From Diphasiastrum complanatum (taxonomy: Eukaryota > Streptophyta > Lycopodiopsida > Lycopodiales > Lycopodiaceae), in contig CM055098.1 in NCBI GenBank assembly GCA_029204225.1, positions 16,260,859-16,324,858 on the forward strand: a stretch of 64,000 bases of DNA, in the 5' to 3' direction. The translations under genes were made by a program, and so were the position numbers. Positions 32,829-44,158 of this stretch are shown piece by piece (positions within the stretch are counted from its first letter, which is position 1; each line of letters begins with the position of its first letter). The notes below the pieces were generated by a model, which did no database searches, was not told where the DNA came from, and saw only the letters and a program-made list of their open reading frames with translations.

Positions 32829-33691
32829 AAGAGAGTACTTTGGATTAAGATGATACTACCTCTATCGGACATGAACAACATCTTCTTTCAGATCAATGCG
32901 GTGCTCACCAAATTCAGTAGAAATTCCCTTCAAGTCTTCGAGCGACCGTGCAAACACATCTTGGTACTCTTTCAATAGCTTAGTAAATTCTGCTAATTCT
33001 GTCTCTCCAAGGGACTTAGAAACATGCACAACATTTTTCTAGGTGCAAGTTCAACTAGCTCAATAGAATCTGGTAAAGTAATACCTTCCGTCATATTGGC
33101 CTGCGTATGGCCATGAATTTCGCGTATGGCTGGCTCCACAGATTTATTCTTGTTGTCAACTTGGTCTTTATCGTCAAATTCATCATTTGTATCTTCATCA
33201 TCTACATCAGAATTTTTAGAATTCTGATCTGCAGCTTTTGATTCACTTATATCAACATCTGCATTGCAGACATTGAAGAATTCTTCTTCGTCATCCGATA
33301 AATCATTATTCTCATAGCATTCAAAATAATTTACTTCGATGTCTGATGCATTAGAGAATATATTAAGGTCATAAGAAGAATCTTTTGAAGTAAAACTAGT
33401 GTCGGCAAACATAGGAGTTTCACCTTCATATCTGTCACAACTCCAGGTGATAATCTGTTCTACTGGCTTTTCATGATTATTTGTCTCGCCAGTTTGGAAT
33501 CTCAATTCTCTCGACTTCCAGTGTACACTTGCATTAGCCTGATAAAGCCAAGGTCGTCCAATTGAAACAGAGTAAGATGACAAACCAAGTGGTTTGATAA
33601 CAATAAAGTCTTGGCTTGAATATATATAGTCACGTCCTTCAATTCGCCAATAGGTTTTCTTCGTGTCGAATCGGCCAGCTTGATATTTCAT
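32829..33691 (-). pseudogene. gypsy-A linker, arm 2
   Basis: Open over 232 codons from 33,691 to 32,993, longer than in arm 1 because the TAG at arm-1 position 14,342 is CAG here (EQIITWSCDRYEG reads through). The acidic run is 18 bp shorter (missing ESEQEFG-type residues). It ends with the same frameshift before the RT. Confidence 0.7.
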
Positions 33692-33990
33692 TGGGTTGGT
33701 TGAATATTAGTCAAACCCAAGGCATGAGCAATGTCTTCAGTTATTATGTTGACACTTGAACCTGAGTCAATCAGGACCTTTTCAATTAAACATCCAGCAA
33801 CTGTGACATCGATTTCTGGTGTACCAAGGTCTCCTAGATCAATAGATAGTACGCCAACATCTGACAGAGAAATTTGTTTCGTTGTTTGAACATAAAGGTA
33901 TAAATCTGGTTGATTTTTGTGGCTGTTGACAATCAGGCGAAAAATGTCTTGGTTCACCACAATTATAGCAATTTTTCAAAATGGATTTCG
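33688..33990 (-). pseudogene. gypsy-A protease, arm 2
   Basis: Minus strand SLSDVGVLSIDLGDLGTPEI and VLIDSGSSVNIITEDIAHAL contain the protease DSG. The upstream CCHC at about 33,950-33,990 is frameshifted as in arm 1. The frame stays open to the linker start, so this is the better preserved copy. Confidence 0.75.
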
Positions 33991-33999
33991 TCGAACTGG

Positions 34000-35290
34000 T
34001 AGACTTAACTACAAAATTCTAGTGGCTTGTGTCTCTTTGGTGCAAACTTTGGTTTGACTTGTTGGGCATGTGTTGTGGTACTATTGAACATAATTGGTAG
34101 TCGTATCATCTTGAAATATAAAGAGCACTTGAGAAGGATCTTCGACATACTTTACATTCACAGATCTGCAATCTTCTTTAGAATGTCCAGATGTACCGCA
34201 TTTCGTACACCATATTCTTGAGTTCAAAGAAGAAGCCTTTGGTCTCTTTTCTACAACTTCTGAAATTTGAACTTTTAGATCGTTGAATTTCTTATTAAGA
34301 TCAACCATATCACTTTTCCAAAGCTTTTCAACTTTAGAGGTCGCGGACTTGTCCTCAATGGTTTTGCTAGCTTCTTTTCGTTTGGACTTTTATTTCTTCC
34401 TTCGATCTGCATCATTAGTTTCTGTATTTGATGAGTCACTTGAATCAGATTTGGTACTGAAAGAACTTGAATTGGATTCAGATTTAGATTCGTCTTCACT
34501 GCCACTGGAGTCATGCTTAGACTTTCGAGCTCATTTGGTAGAACGTCTTTTGCATGCTAACTTGGAAGTCTCATGGTTCTCAGCACTTGATATGACTGTT
34601 GATAAAGAAGTCATATCTCCTTGTCTGCAGTATCGATCAACTTTCAGTGGTAAACCTATCAAAAACCACTCGACTTGCATCGCGACAGGGTACACACCCG
34701 TTAGTTTTCCAATTAGATTTTTTACTTTTCATGTATACCTTCGAAGAGATTATGTTCTTCTGCACATTTTTAAGTCATCCGAGAACTCTGGATGAATAAC
34801 CAATTTCTCTGAACTAATTCAAAAATACATCTGTCAACAGTAACCAGGTAGCTACATATCCTGGTTCAACTTGGCTGTACCATATGTGCGCCTGTTTTCT
34901 TAGAAGACCAGAAAAGATCCGCAGCTTCTCAATATCAGCACCTTCGTTGTTCAAGCTATCAATTGATTCGAACTGCGAAACATAACTATCAGCATCATCT
35001 GAATATGTTCCTTTAAAATAATCATATTTGGTCTTCAAGATTGAAGTGAAACGGGGACCAGGGCCTTCCATAATCGATTCAAGTTCAAATTCAGGCTTTG
35101 GATCCGGATTAGGAATTGGATTTACAATGTCAGAACCTAGTTCAGCTGCAATAGAAGCTTCAGGATGAAGATTTTCAGGATTAGGAAAGTTATCAAAGTT
35201 TTGTTGAAATTTTGAAAAGGTGAATCTCCTCTTTGCAAAGGTTCCTAAAGTCTTTTGAAAAATTCATCTGAAAGTTTCCGATATCCTTCT
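34000..35290 (-). pseudogene. gypsy-A gag, arm 2
   Basis: Mirror of 12,500-13,800. The CCHC box CTKCGTSGHSKEDC is intact at about 34,170-34,210, and RIWCTKC is preceded by extra codons (SLNS) missing in arm 1. The gag core is open from 35,071 to 34,814 (FKGTYSDDADSYVSQFESID; KQAHIWYSQVEPGY). A TAA lies near 34,817, where arm 1 reads through. The early TAG in the real start frame is shared. Confidence 0.75.
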
Positions 35291-35851
35291 AGTCGAGCAG
35301 ATCTTTCTGACATACACTAGGGTTATTCCCAACATAGTATTGCTAGATTTGTGTAGTATTTATGTCGTTCCCCCAGGAGATCCCCTAGGAGATAGCACTT
35401 AAAAGTTGTTTAATTGGTACAGTCCTGACTTATTTCCATTGGAATGGCGTCGTGGATTAATCTGATTGTCAACAGACATTTAATAAGTAACCAATATTAC
35501 TTTTGTTGTGGGTGTGTGATGATGACGAATTCAAAGCAACAATCTTCCTCTATCGAACCAAATGAAAAGCATTCTACAAGTGAAATGTTATCAGAGTAGC
35601 ACGAATGAACTACACTCTGGCTAATTAAGTTGTCAACAAGGATTTGTGTTATGTTCTATGCAGACATGTACAAATAGATAAATAGTTAATCTTATTCTTG
35701 AACTAATGTGTTCTAGACAGAAGTCCTCAAATACTGAAGTCCAGTCATGGTTAAAGAACTCAAATGGCTCACGAATATGCTAGAAACATTTATCTTCATT
35801 ACAAAATATGAATACAAATCAAGAACTCAATTCCTCAGGCAGGGACTAGCA
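35291..35851 (-). mobile_element. gypsy-A 5' LTR portion, arm 2
   Basis: Counterpart of 11,900-12,499. A deletion of about 45 bp between repeated CCAACA words removes the hairpin and primer-binding site. Otherwise it has no gene. Confidence 0.6.
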
Positions 35852-36332
35852 TTTCACATGCTTGCCTCCTCAAACTTATCTCGATATAAGATGCAATCAT
35901 TGGGACATGTAGGAATACTCTTATAATCCATGCTGATTGTAGATAGCATTTTCTTGGCTTCTTGTCGAGACGCCGCCATTGTGTTATGTGGAGGCAACAT
36001 TTTTCGGACCAAACAACGACAAAATATATATTTATGTTATAAGTTATATATAGTTTCTCACAACGCATCAAAAAATAAAATGAGATGAGATCGGATTGTC
36101 TATACACACAAGAAGCTCGCAAGCTTACCCAAACAACACCGTTACGCTCGCATCCGACCACTCGTACTTAGTTTGCAAGTTCAAAAGTAACAAACAAGCT
36201 CACAACTTTGACATTTGTCCACCCTCATACAGAGGTGTGGATGCCAAGCCATGCATCATCTCTTCTTCCCTTGTCAATGTAGCCTCGGGTGGGTTCGTGA
36301 AGAATGCATCCATCATGTCATCCATGTCCCCC
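35852..36332 (-). pseudogene. tnp2 5' exons, arm 2
   Basis: Mirror of 11,415-11,893: exon 1 coding TNPPEATLTREEE and KYEWSDASVTVLFG, an intron, and an exon 2 start. It runs minus, away from the main tnp2 copy that starts at 36,449 (+). Same head-to-head geometry as in arm 1. Confidence 0.7.
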
Positions 36333-36448
36333 TTGTGATCATGCGCTGTGAATGGCACAGTGTTATAGAAAACCTCTCATCTCATATTATTTTTTCATGC
36401 ATTGTGAGAAACTATATATAACTAATTACATAAATATTTTGTCACAGT

Positions 36449-38325
36449 TTGCTCAGAAAAATGTTGCCTCCAAATAACACCATGGTGGCATCTCAACAAG
36501 AAGCCAAGAAAATGCTATGCATGGTCGGCATGGATTACAAGAGTATTCATGCAGGTCTCAATGATTGCATCTTATATCGAGATGAGTTTGAGGAGGCAAG
36601 CACATGTCCACGTTGTGGGGAACACCGCTACAGACAAGATTTACAAGGAGGAACCATACCCACCAACGTGGTAAGACATTTTCCTATCAAACCCACGATA
36701 CACCACATGTTTAAGTGTAATTCCATCGTGGAGCCAGTGACATGGCATTCGAACAATTGTTTCGTCGGATGATACTATGAGGATCCTCCAACATGGAAGT
36801 CATGTATGCTACTTGGCATGAGTTTAGGAATGAGCCTCGACATTTGCATTTGGGGTTGGCGATGGATGGTGTGAATCCATTTGGTTTGCTCTCCGTAGCA
36901 TGGTCCACTTGGCTGGTTGTCCTTGTAAATTACAACACCCCGCCTTGGCTAAGTATCAAGAAGGGGCACCTAATGGTTGCTCTTCTTATCCCGGGAAAAT
37001 ACAAGGCAAAAAATATGGATGTCTATATGGCTCCCTTGATAGATGAGCTAAAGATTCTATGGCAAGGAGTTCAAGTGAGCGATATATCAAGACCACTGAG
37101 ACAAAGAGATTTTGTAGTAAAGGGGATCTTGATGTGGACGATGCACAACTTTCCTAGATATGGGGAATGTTTAGGTGAGATATCCTTGCTATTGGTTCAA
37201 TTCATGGCAGTATATTAAATTTTATGTGTATTCACAAATTTTCTTTCAATTCGAACATTAGAATCACAATTAAGTTGGTTCTTTTGTCTCAATGTAGGAC
37301 TCCAGACTAGTGGCTACAGTGGATGCCCCATTTGTGACGAGTATTTGCAAGCACATCAATCACAACATCTACGAAAGATGGTTTATGAGGGCCACAATCG
37401 ATACCTTCCACTCAATCACCCTATGTGTCAACGTCCTCATTCCATGAAGGTACAATACATATTTGGGTCAATTACTGTACATGTCATTTATTTATTTTAT
37501 AGTTAATCTTTTTATATTTCTTCTAACGATAATCTGCATTAAATGTGTGTGCTTGTTTGTTAATATTGTAGGAAAGTGATTGGCTTCAAATTTGGAGATC
37601 CAATCAAGATCTAGGGCGACTCCCTCCTGACATAAAGAGGTTATCAATATTTCATGAACTCCCATATTGGGGGGGGATTGTTGATAAACCATCTTTTGGA
37701 CCCGATGCACATATTCCAGAATGTCGGGAGCATGATCTGGGGGCACTTGACCAGGTCAAAAGATAAAAAAGACACACAAGATGACTTAAAAGAAATGGAA
37801 AATTTATGGCCACAAATGGTGGGGACTTCAATTGTCCTACCAAAGGCCCCATGGATCTTCTCGAGGAGAGAAGAGACGATTGTAAAGAAGGTAATAGCCT
37901 CATTTCGCACTCCGATAGGACACATGCGATGCCTAAAAGGTGCCTTCACAAGGGATAACAAGCTAAGTAGACTAAAGTCTCATGACTAGCATAAATTTTT
38001 ACAGGTTGGCATGACATGTTTTTTGACGTTGCTTCCACCTTAACATTGTTGATTACATTTTATAGCATGTCTTACAATTTCATGATGACCTCATTGTGCA
38101 TATATGTATCTCAATGACCAAATTGTTTTTGTGCATGCAGTTTGTGCTTCCCTTGGTGTTGAGAGGGCTCTTGATAGAGGAGTTAAGGAGTGCAATCTAC
38201 AAAATCAGTGGTTTGGTGAGGTACGGTGAATGTGGCTCACATCATTTTATCTTGGGGTGATTCAAGATGATGATCTTACAAACGCGTATGTCATTGTTGT
38301 TTACTTTTCTTATGAAGATACATTT
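36449..38325 (+). pseudogene. tnp2-type transposase, arm 2 copy (best preserved)
   Basis: The most readable Tnp2-like copy. Exon (from 36,457 after CTCAG): PPNNTMVASQQEAKKMLCMV, NDCILYRDEFEEASTCPRCG. A frameshift at about 36,768 follows, then NEPRHLHLGLAMDGVNPFG, WLVVLVNYNTPPWLSIK and NMDVYMAPLIDELKILWQGV. Exon 37,298-37,449: GCPICDEYLQAH, YEGHNRYLPLNHPM. Exon from 37,572: PPDIKRLSIFHELPYW, frameshift at eight G (about 37,669), then LLDPMHIFQNVGSMIW, IASFRTPIGHMRCLKG and LKSHD. Last piece about 38,150: FVLPLVLRGLLIEELRSAIY. Splice sites are GT-AG. The zinc-like CPRC and CPIC pairs are typical of the family. The C-terminus is lost at a fusion with copia-2. Confidence 0.85.
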
Positions 38326-38937
38326 CATCGACGGGTTGGTGAAGCCAATTTATGCAAGATCCTAGTGAAGAGCATTGGAAGCTAGGGAAACAAGTTTTGA
38401 GATACTACATCATGAACTTGAGATTTTGGCATATTATATGAGGGATCATCACCTATTTCGTTTGGATTTTTAGATTCAGACTTTGCTGGAGATAAAATGG
38501 ATAGGAAATCCATAAGTGCTCATAATATTTTCATAGGTGATGGAACTATATCATAGATGTCAAAGAAACAAGCCACTATCTCATTGTCATCTAGTGAGGT
38601 CGATTACAAAGCACTTACACATTGCACAAAGGAGATGGCATGGATGTAGAGGATGATCAAGGACCTTCACTTGCTGGATTTTTCAGAGAGCTCAATCATC
38701 TTTTGTGACAACCTATCAACCCAAAAGTTGACAACCAATCCTATCTTTCATGCTAGGAGCAAGCATATTGAGGGAGCAAGTCATAGCAAAGGAGGTGGAG
38801 CTTCAACATTTTCCTTCAAAGGAATGTGTAGTTGATATCTTTACAAAAGCGTTGGGAAAAGACTTGTTAATGAAGCATAGGACTTCACGTGGAGTGTTCT
38901 CAAAGTCTATGCTAAAACTAGTTGAAGAGGGAGTGTG
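38326..38937 (+). pseudogene. copia-2 RNase H, arm 2
   Basis: Mirror of 8,787-9,421, with motifs LDSDFAGDKMDRKSI, KKQATISLSSSEVDYKALTH, KHIE and DIFTKALGKDLLM. An 18-bp deletion after KHIE removes VAYHFV-type codons and changes the frame relation. A TAG in AWM*RMIK (about 38,649) is not shared with arm 1, so some decay postdates the duplication. Confidence 0.8.
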
Positions 38938-39213
38938 AGAAATTTCAACTAGTTTTGCTATTTTGGTCATATTTGTATATTTGTCAACTGAGGCTTATTT
39001 TCATATTAGACTTAGAGTTTGACTTTTTAAAGGTATATTAGTCTAAAAGCATTTGACTAAGCACTTTTAAAAAATGTGGAAAATTGTTGTACATGAGTTT
39101 AGTAGATTCAAATTTGAATGTTGGAGACATTGAATCTAGTTCACATTAATGTTAGGGTTTTTGTTATGGAGAAAAACCAAACTCATAAATGAGTCATGGA
39201 TCTGCTACAGATT
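38933..39213 (+). mobile_element. copia-2 LTR, truncated, arm 2
   Basis: Starts TGTGAGAAATTTC and stops at CTGCTACAG, exactly where the arm 1 copy stops. Beyond it lies ASR 3' flank. Confidence 0.65.
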
Positions 39214-39791
39214 TGAGATTTTAATTCTAAAACTTATGAACGTGCATTTGATCAAGGTCGTAATTTGAGTAGAGGGACAATGAAGGCAAAGTGCCAAACA
39301 AGGGCTTTCATTGTCAACTTAGTTTGATTTTTTAAATCTAGAAGTTGTGAGCATGCATTTAGTGTTAATTGCAATAGAGGGCCGATGAAGACAAGCGTCC
39401 ATGCCTGTGTTATAAAGATGTTGAAATATATATATATCTATATATATATATATATGTATAGATAGATAATGTAGTGTGATCAATTGAACAACTTTGTGTA
39501 GAAGAAAAACAGTTTGAACAACAATAAAAGCTTTTACTATGCAATTGATTCTCATCATTGCTGTGCACAAAATGCCCGAGAGCAGATACAATATAGTAGC
39601 AAATCTGATGATTTTGACTAATAGAATTACCAGACACACTACTCTTGCTCTGAGAAATAAGAGCATCTTCTACACGCTGTTCAGGTATCTCAACATATAA
39701 AATCATCTGATCGGTATCAAACTGTGAAAATGGTCGTGGAATTTAATTTTCATAGACGCACATGTAGAGTGATGATTTTAATGTTGCTGAA
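39214..39791 (-). other. ASR 3' flank
   Basis: Downstream of the ASR stop. It contains an (AT)n run at 39,425-39,452. An open minus-strand stretch of about 80 codons (39,706-39,470, VEIPEQRVEDALISQSKSS) lies in the part that arm 1 has deleted. It has no recognised similarity. The polyadenylation site is not obvious. Confidence 0.4.
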
Positions 39792-40302
39792 TCAGAAATG
39801 GTGTTTTCTGGCCTCTTTTTTAGCATGTTTCACTTCATGGCGTTCATGAAATGTAACACCCAACATACCGACAGTCACTGCTTCGGCGATGGATTGTTCA
39901 ACCTTGTGCCTGTGGGCGTGCTCCGGATGCTTCTTTGCTTCATGTTTCTCGTGCTGTTCACACAACAGAAATTAAATGAGTGCGGTCAATATTCTTAGCA
40001 AATTGCTGGATATAATCATGCCTCTCCAGCAAACATAGATGCCTAACAAAATCCACGTGGACTATGTCAAACTACGAGATCGACGCATAAAGAGGAGAAA
40101 AAGTGCTGATTGAGGTGAATTTCATGTGACTTACAAGTGCAAAAGCTCCTGCCGCCAGCGCCCCTGCTTCTGCAAGGTGTTTTTTGTGCTTGTGTGCCTT
40201 AACCTCTTCCTTTGCGTTGTAAGATGTCGCATGGTTACCAGCCTCCTCGCTGGCCTTGTGATGCAGGAAGCTGTGATGCTCATGATGATGGCCTCCAGTC
40301 AT
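39792..40302 (-). CDS. ASR: ASR (abscisic stress ripening, ABA/WDS) protein
   Basis: Two exons encode 109 residues. Exon 1 is 40,302-40,135 (56 codons, [20 protein letters not shown] ... [10 protein letters not shown]), with donor GTAAGT. A 181-bp intron follows. Exon 2 is 39,953-39,792 after acceptor CAG ([20 protein letters not shown] ... ARKHHF). The His-rich N-terminus and the ABA/WDS block ([39 protein letters not shown]) are the family signature. Known ASR proteins are small, hydrophilic, zinc-binding, and act in stress and ripening as chaperones or DNA-binding factors in cytosol and nucleus. Length is normal, no stop interrupts it, and splice phase is 0. It lies in transposon-rich DNA, and its twin at 7,570-8,182 is deleted. 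Alternative: a recently silenced copy. Confidence 0.92.
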
Positions 40303-40620
40303 GCTGTAATATAATATAAAGTAACTGCAGCCGGTGTCTTGCAGACACGTAACAACGTGACAGAACTAACCGACAGCCAATTAGGAGGAACTAGTACGGA
40401 GTGCCACTGAAATTAAGACCAATGAGGAGGAGCAGAAAGATAGTAGCTGATTGAAACTATCAGAAACACAATGAGGCAGCCCAGACGAGACGATCAAGAT
40501 AGTGGGCAATCTTGTTAGCAACTTGCGATGAGACTTATAATAAGCTGATTGAAATGTGTGTTGAGATGAGAGGAATATCGGAGACGTTCCTATATATACA
40601 TATTGGTATTGGGTGTGATC
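40303..40620 (-). promoter_or_regulatory. ASR promoter/leader
   Basis: On the minus strand, a TATA-like TGTATATATA lies at 40,591-40,600, about 290 bp before the ATG. Two ABRE-like ACGT words follow downstream (GTCACGT at 40,355-40,361 and ACGTGTC at 40,344-40,350). The sequence just before ATG (TATATTATATTACAG) resembles an acceptor, so a 5'-UTR intron is possible. ACGT words fit ABA response, but function is inferred. Confidence 0.5.
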
Positions 40621-41010
40621 CGGATTCCGTAGTATATTGCGACGTTGTAGGTAATTAGAAGAAGAAGATAGTATGGGACGCGGCTTTGGAAATGTGGCAT
40701 GGCGGTTGCTGTTGCTTCTCGGATTGATCATTCATCCATCCATCCATCCATGAGATCCATCCATCCATCCATGAGGTACCGAGTGGATGCGACCCGTCAC
40801 GCGAATAGAAGAAGAAGAAGAAGACGACGAAGTCTGAAGAAGGAAATGGACAGATTCGAAGTAAAAGACAGAGAGCAGCAGCACATAATAAAAAGATGAA
40901 CGCGCTTTGACTTTGGGGGTGAGACCTTCCCAGTTTTGAGGCATAGTGGTTATATATATTAGGGTGGGTGGGGCCTTCCCCACCTTCGGAACTATCCCCA
41001 AGAACTTCAT
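40621..41010 (-). promoter_or_regulatory. ASR upstream region with (CATC) microsatellite
   Basis: Shared with 7,526-7,800. It holds a second TATATATA run at 40,951 and a CATC microsatellite at 40,731-40,773, reduced in arm 1. Open minus-strand frames here are leader sequence and not conserved protein. Confidence 0.45.
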
Positions 41011-42007
41011 AGGAATCTTAAGTACACTCTAAAGGGGCTCTAGGCCTTCAAAGGGCAGTTGCCTGAGGGCAGCACCTAAGGGGATGTAAAGCCCTTTATG
41101 AGGACTTCACATGACATAAAGCTTTTGTGTTGCCTTGCTCTAGCCTTAATGCTCTGCCCAAATGGTTGATGAAACATTTTTTGTGGCCCATAATTCTCTC
41201 CTGGACCTCTCTAAGAGGACTTTATGAATTCATAAAGTTGCACTCTTAATACTTCCATGTTACATGTAAGTGTTCCTCTAAATACAAGGACATATTTTTG
41301 AGAGATGCTCTTTACGTACTGGATAGGAAATATTAGATGATGACCCCTAAATTCCGATGGCAAGTGAGCTTTTTAGACATTGCAAAGCCCGCCCTTCACA
41401 TTTTCTCGACATCTCTCTCGACTTTTCACACCACATGCCATGGAAACTTGCTCTAAACAACATAAGAGAGTGTCATTGTGCCAAGCCCACTCAAATAGCA
41501 ATAATTATGAAACTAAAGTCACAATCAAGAGAAGGACATAGCATTTGACATGTTGATATATAGCCATAAAACACAATTCACAAATAGAGCTTCACAGAAT
41601 CATCATTAGAATCAAAGAGATGGAAGGAAATCAATACGAAATGGGGTGGAATTCATGTGGATTGGGCACATGAGACCTAGCAAGCTCTCTTCCCAAGACT
41701 CGCATTCACAAAGAGAAAGCTAACATCTCTTATTTGCAAATGAGCCAAAAGATCTTTCAAACTCATGTCTCTTGTTTATTTGTAGACAAATCTCCTAACA
41801 TAACTAAACATAACTACCTTGAAGTATAATTAGCTCTTGTTAAGTCTTATTAAGTGTACCTTGGGCCCTTGTTGTTGGCCTATTATCCTTATTTAAGTAC
41901 TTTGGAGGGCCTAAACAGAAAACAACATTTTTCTTAAGGCTAGTAGCTTCTTTTGGGCCTAACAAAGCTTACACTAGATACTATAATGTGTTGATAAGCA
42001 CTGATGT
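41011..42007. other. outer part of IR1 arm 2, no gene
   Basis: Counterpart of 6,529-7,525. It holds about 140 bp around 41,680-41,800 that arm 1 lacks. No coding sequence is recognised apart from the read-through tail of the coiled-coil ORF (41,940-42,007). Confidence 0.5.
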
Positions 42008-43745
42008 ATGTCAAAATATTGAAAAATCTATCTAATGTTGTGAGTATGGGTCCTAAAAATGCCAAAGATGAATTGAGCTTGTCAATCTTTGCGACTGCTT
42101 CCAGATACTCGGGATGGTCTGAGGCTCCGGTGCAAGCAGGCACAGATGGAATTTGTTGTGTAAGGTCATCAATTCTAAGTAAGGCCTGAAGGTACTCGTC
42201 GTGTGCATCTGGTCCGCTGCAAGATGGGGTAGCTTCACTTGAAAACTCCCTTAGCTCCGCCAATTCTTCCTCGACAAGAGCCTTCGAATCCTCGAGTGGT
42301 TGCAGGAACTCAACTCGAAAATTGTCGCACATCTCATCTTGGAGCTGGTTTAGCTTCGTGAGGTCGACTGTAACGAACCCTGCATTGGAGCATACAGAGA
42401 GAGCAGCTTCTGCCTTCAGTCTTCTCATTCGCTCCTCCTGGAAATGTTTCTGGAGCGTGACATTATGTTGATTTGCAGCTGTCAGTTGCTACTTTAAAGA
42501 ATCATTTTGAGTCTGATAATTATCAGACTTAGCCTCAATCGCCTTATTGATCTGTTTTAAAGAATCAGCTTCCTTTATTAAGGTTTGAAGCTGTGTGTCG
42601 AGAGAACGATTTTGTTCAATCAGCTTCATGTTGTCTGATTCGAGCGAATCAATCTTCTCGATACACGCCTTGAGATCCTCTTGGCATCTCCTTTCTGAGT
42701 TGACAAATTCCATCGTAAGTTGTTGGTGGTACTTGTCCAACTCATACACTTCAGCCACTAGGTTTTTGGCTTTCTCGGTCATAGTGCGATACCATTGGGG
42801 CTGGTCATCTGGTTGTGCGTCATCTGCCACAAGTGCCCCAGTGTCGCCTTCAACAGTTGTTTGTCTTTTGTCTGATGTATCAGACTGAATTGCGTCATCA
42901 TTAGAGGAGGAGGCACTCGGCTGCTTCTGAGATGTGGAAGCAAATGCAGGCTGTGAAGAATTAGCAGCAGCATCAGTCTCCATTGCCACAACTGGAACTG
43001 GTTCCGACTGGGATGGTGCAGCGTCAATGTCCATAGCAGTGGTAGCTGCTACTTCGACGGCTGGTGCAATTTTAGTAACGAGGCCGAAAAAATCAATTGG
43101 CTTGGGGGCCAACATCCTTCCCGTCAGAAATGTTTTCTCTTGCTCGTCCAAAATGTCGAAATGGGCGCATAGCCGAGAGACATGTGCTCCAACTCTAGAA
43201 AATTTTTGGTGCTTGATCCAGCGCAAAAATGCTTTATATGTAATAGTGCCGAAACAAACCGGATTACCCGCAAGTGCGTCTAAGATGTAACCAAAATTTT
43301 GCACTGAAATCGTCGCATCAACATCCGTCAAAAAGAGTACTTGGTTTGCATATTTACAAAACATCTTAAATGTGGTATCACGAATCATATAGATCTTGTA
43401 CCCCTTTGTGGGTACAAAGTAGTTGTTAAGGAAGTGGGCAGCTTCATCCACCGAATCCTTATTTGTTGAGATCATCTTCCCATCCATCGATAATCCAAGG
43501 GTTGTGCAGAACAAGTCTTCAGAGATAGTGAAGAATTTGCCTCGCACATGGACTTTGAAATCCACCTTTGAAATGGAATGAATGGAGTTGACAGACTCCG
43601 TACTTACTTCGGAGAGGATGATGGAGCGGTCCACTTTTAAATTACCCAACCTGCATCGATCCAAAAAGGACTGGATGGATGTCAGGCGGATTTCTGCGCG
43701 TGCTTTCCAGATGATGTTAGAGCTTGAACTGGATCCAGAAGCCAT
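42008..43745 (-). CDS. gypsy-associated extra ORF with coiled coil
   Basis: Opens at ATG 43,745 and runs 418 codons (MASGSSSSSNIIWKARAEIR ...) to a TAG at 42,486-42,488. The same frame then continues about 160 codons (QLTAANQHNVTLQ, then EEELAELREFSSEA) until IR1 cuts it at 42,007. Residues 1-230 look globular, with VHVRGKFFTISEDLFCTTLG; 235-320 are Ala/Ser/Gln-rich; 325-600 are heptad-like coiled coil (ERRCQEDLKACIEKIDSLES). It lies 0.9 kb downstream of gypsy-B integrase on the same strand, the position of the env-like or additional ORFs of Athila/Tat elements. The N-terminal block faintly recalls the 'putative plant transposon protein' domain; I am not sure. No membrane segment or signal peptide is visible. 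Confidence 0.55.
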
Positions 43746-44158
43746 TGTTCAATTTTTTCACGAAAGCTCGTAGATCGCAATAGTCGCAAATGACTGCTTT
43801 GATCGCAAAGAGAATGTGCGCAGGAAAACATAAAATTGCAGGCAGAAAGTGTAAGGAAAAAAATGGAAAATAACTCTGATATGCAGTAGCGGTGTGGAAG
43901 GGATGTTGACGTGGCATGGTGACCTGACATTTGGCACTTCCATTTATGGAGTACGTGCATGGGTCAGTGTTTGAAACTATGAGTTGACAGATCGATCTTT
44001 AATGACGAAAAAACGTTTTTGAAAAGAAAACAAATAAATTAAGGAGAAACAATATCGGTTTTGATATGTGAGCATACACACGTGTGAATAATGAGGATCA
44101 CGTGGCCATCATCTTTAATAGAGGGATGTAAAAAGTATGTAGATAGATTTTCGAAAGA
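43746..44158 (-). promoter_or_regulatory. upstream region of the extra ORF
   Basis: Non-coding, 5' of the minus-strand ORF. It contains a CACACGTGTG palindrome at about 44,078 and a CCACGTC word near 43,908. There is no strong TATA box; CCATAAATGG at 43,943 is a weak candidate. Confidence 0.3.

Larger units (their letters stand above)
31911..42007. repeat. IR1, arm 2 (~10.1 kb inverted repeat)
   Basis: Reverse-orientation partner of 6,529-15,909. It is about 0.7 kb longer, mainly because it keeps the ASR exons and 3' flank deleted from arm 1. It lacks about 45 bp at the gypsy-A primer site (near 35,324) and 18 bp in copia-2 RNase H. The differences show the arms are not an assembly echo of one another. 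Confidence 0.95.

Noticed and set aside
42004-43773. Plus-strand open frames opposite the coiled-coil ORF
   Set aside because: Shadows of the minus-strand ORF, with no motifs of their own.
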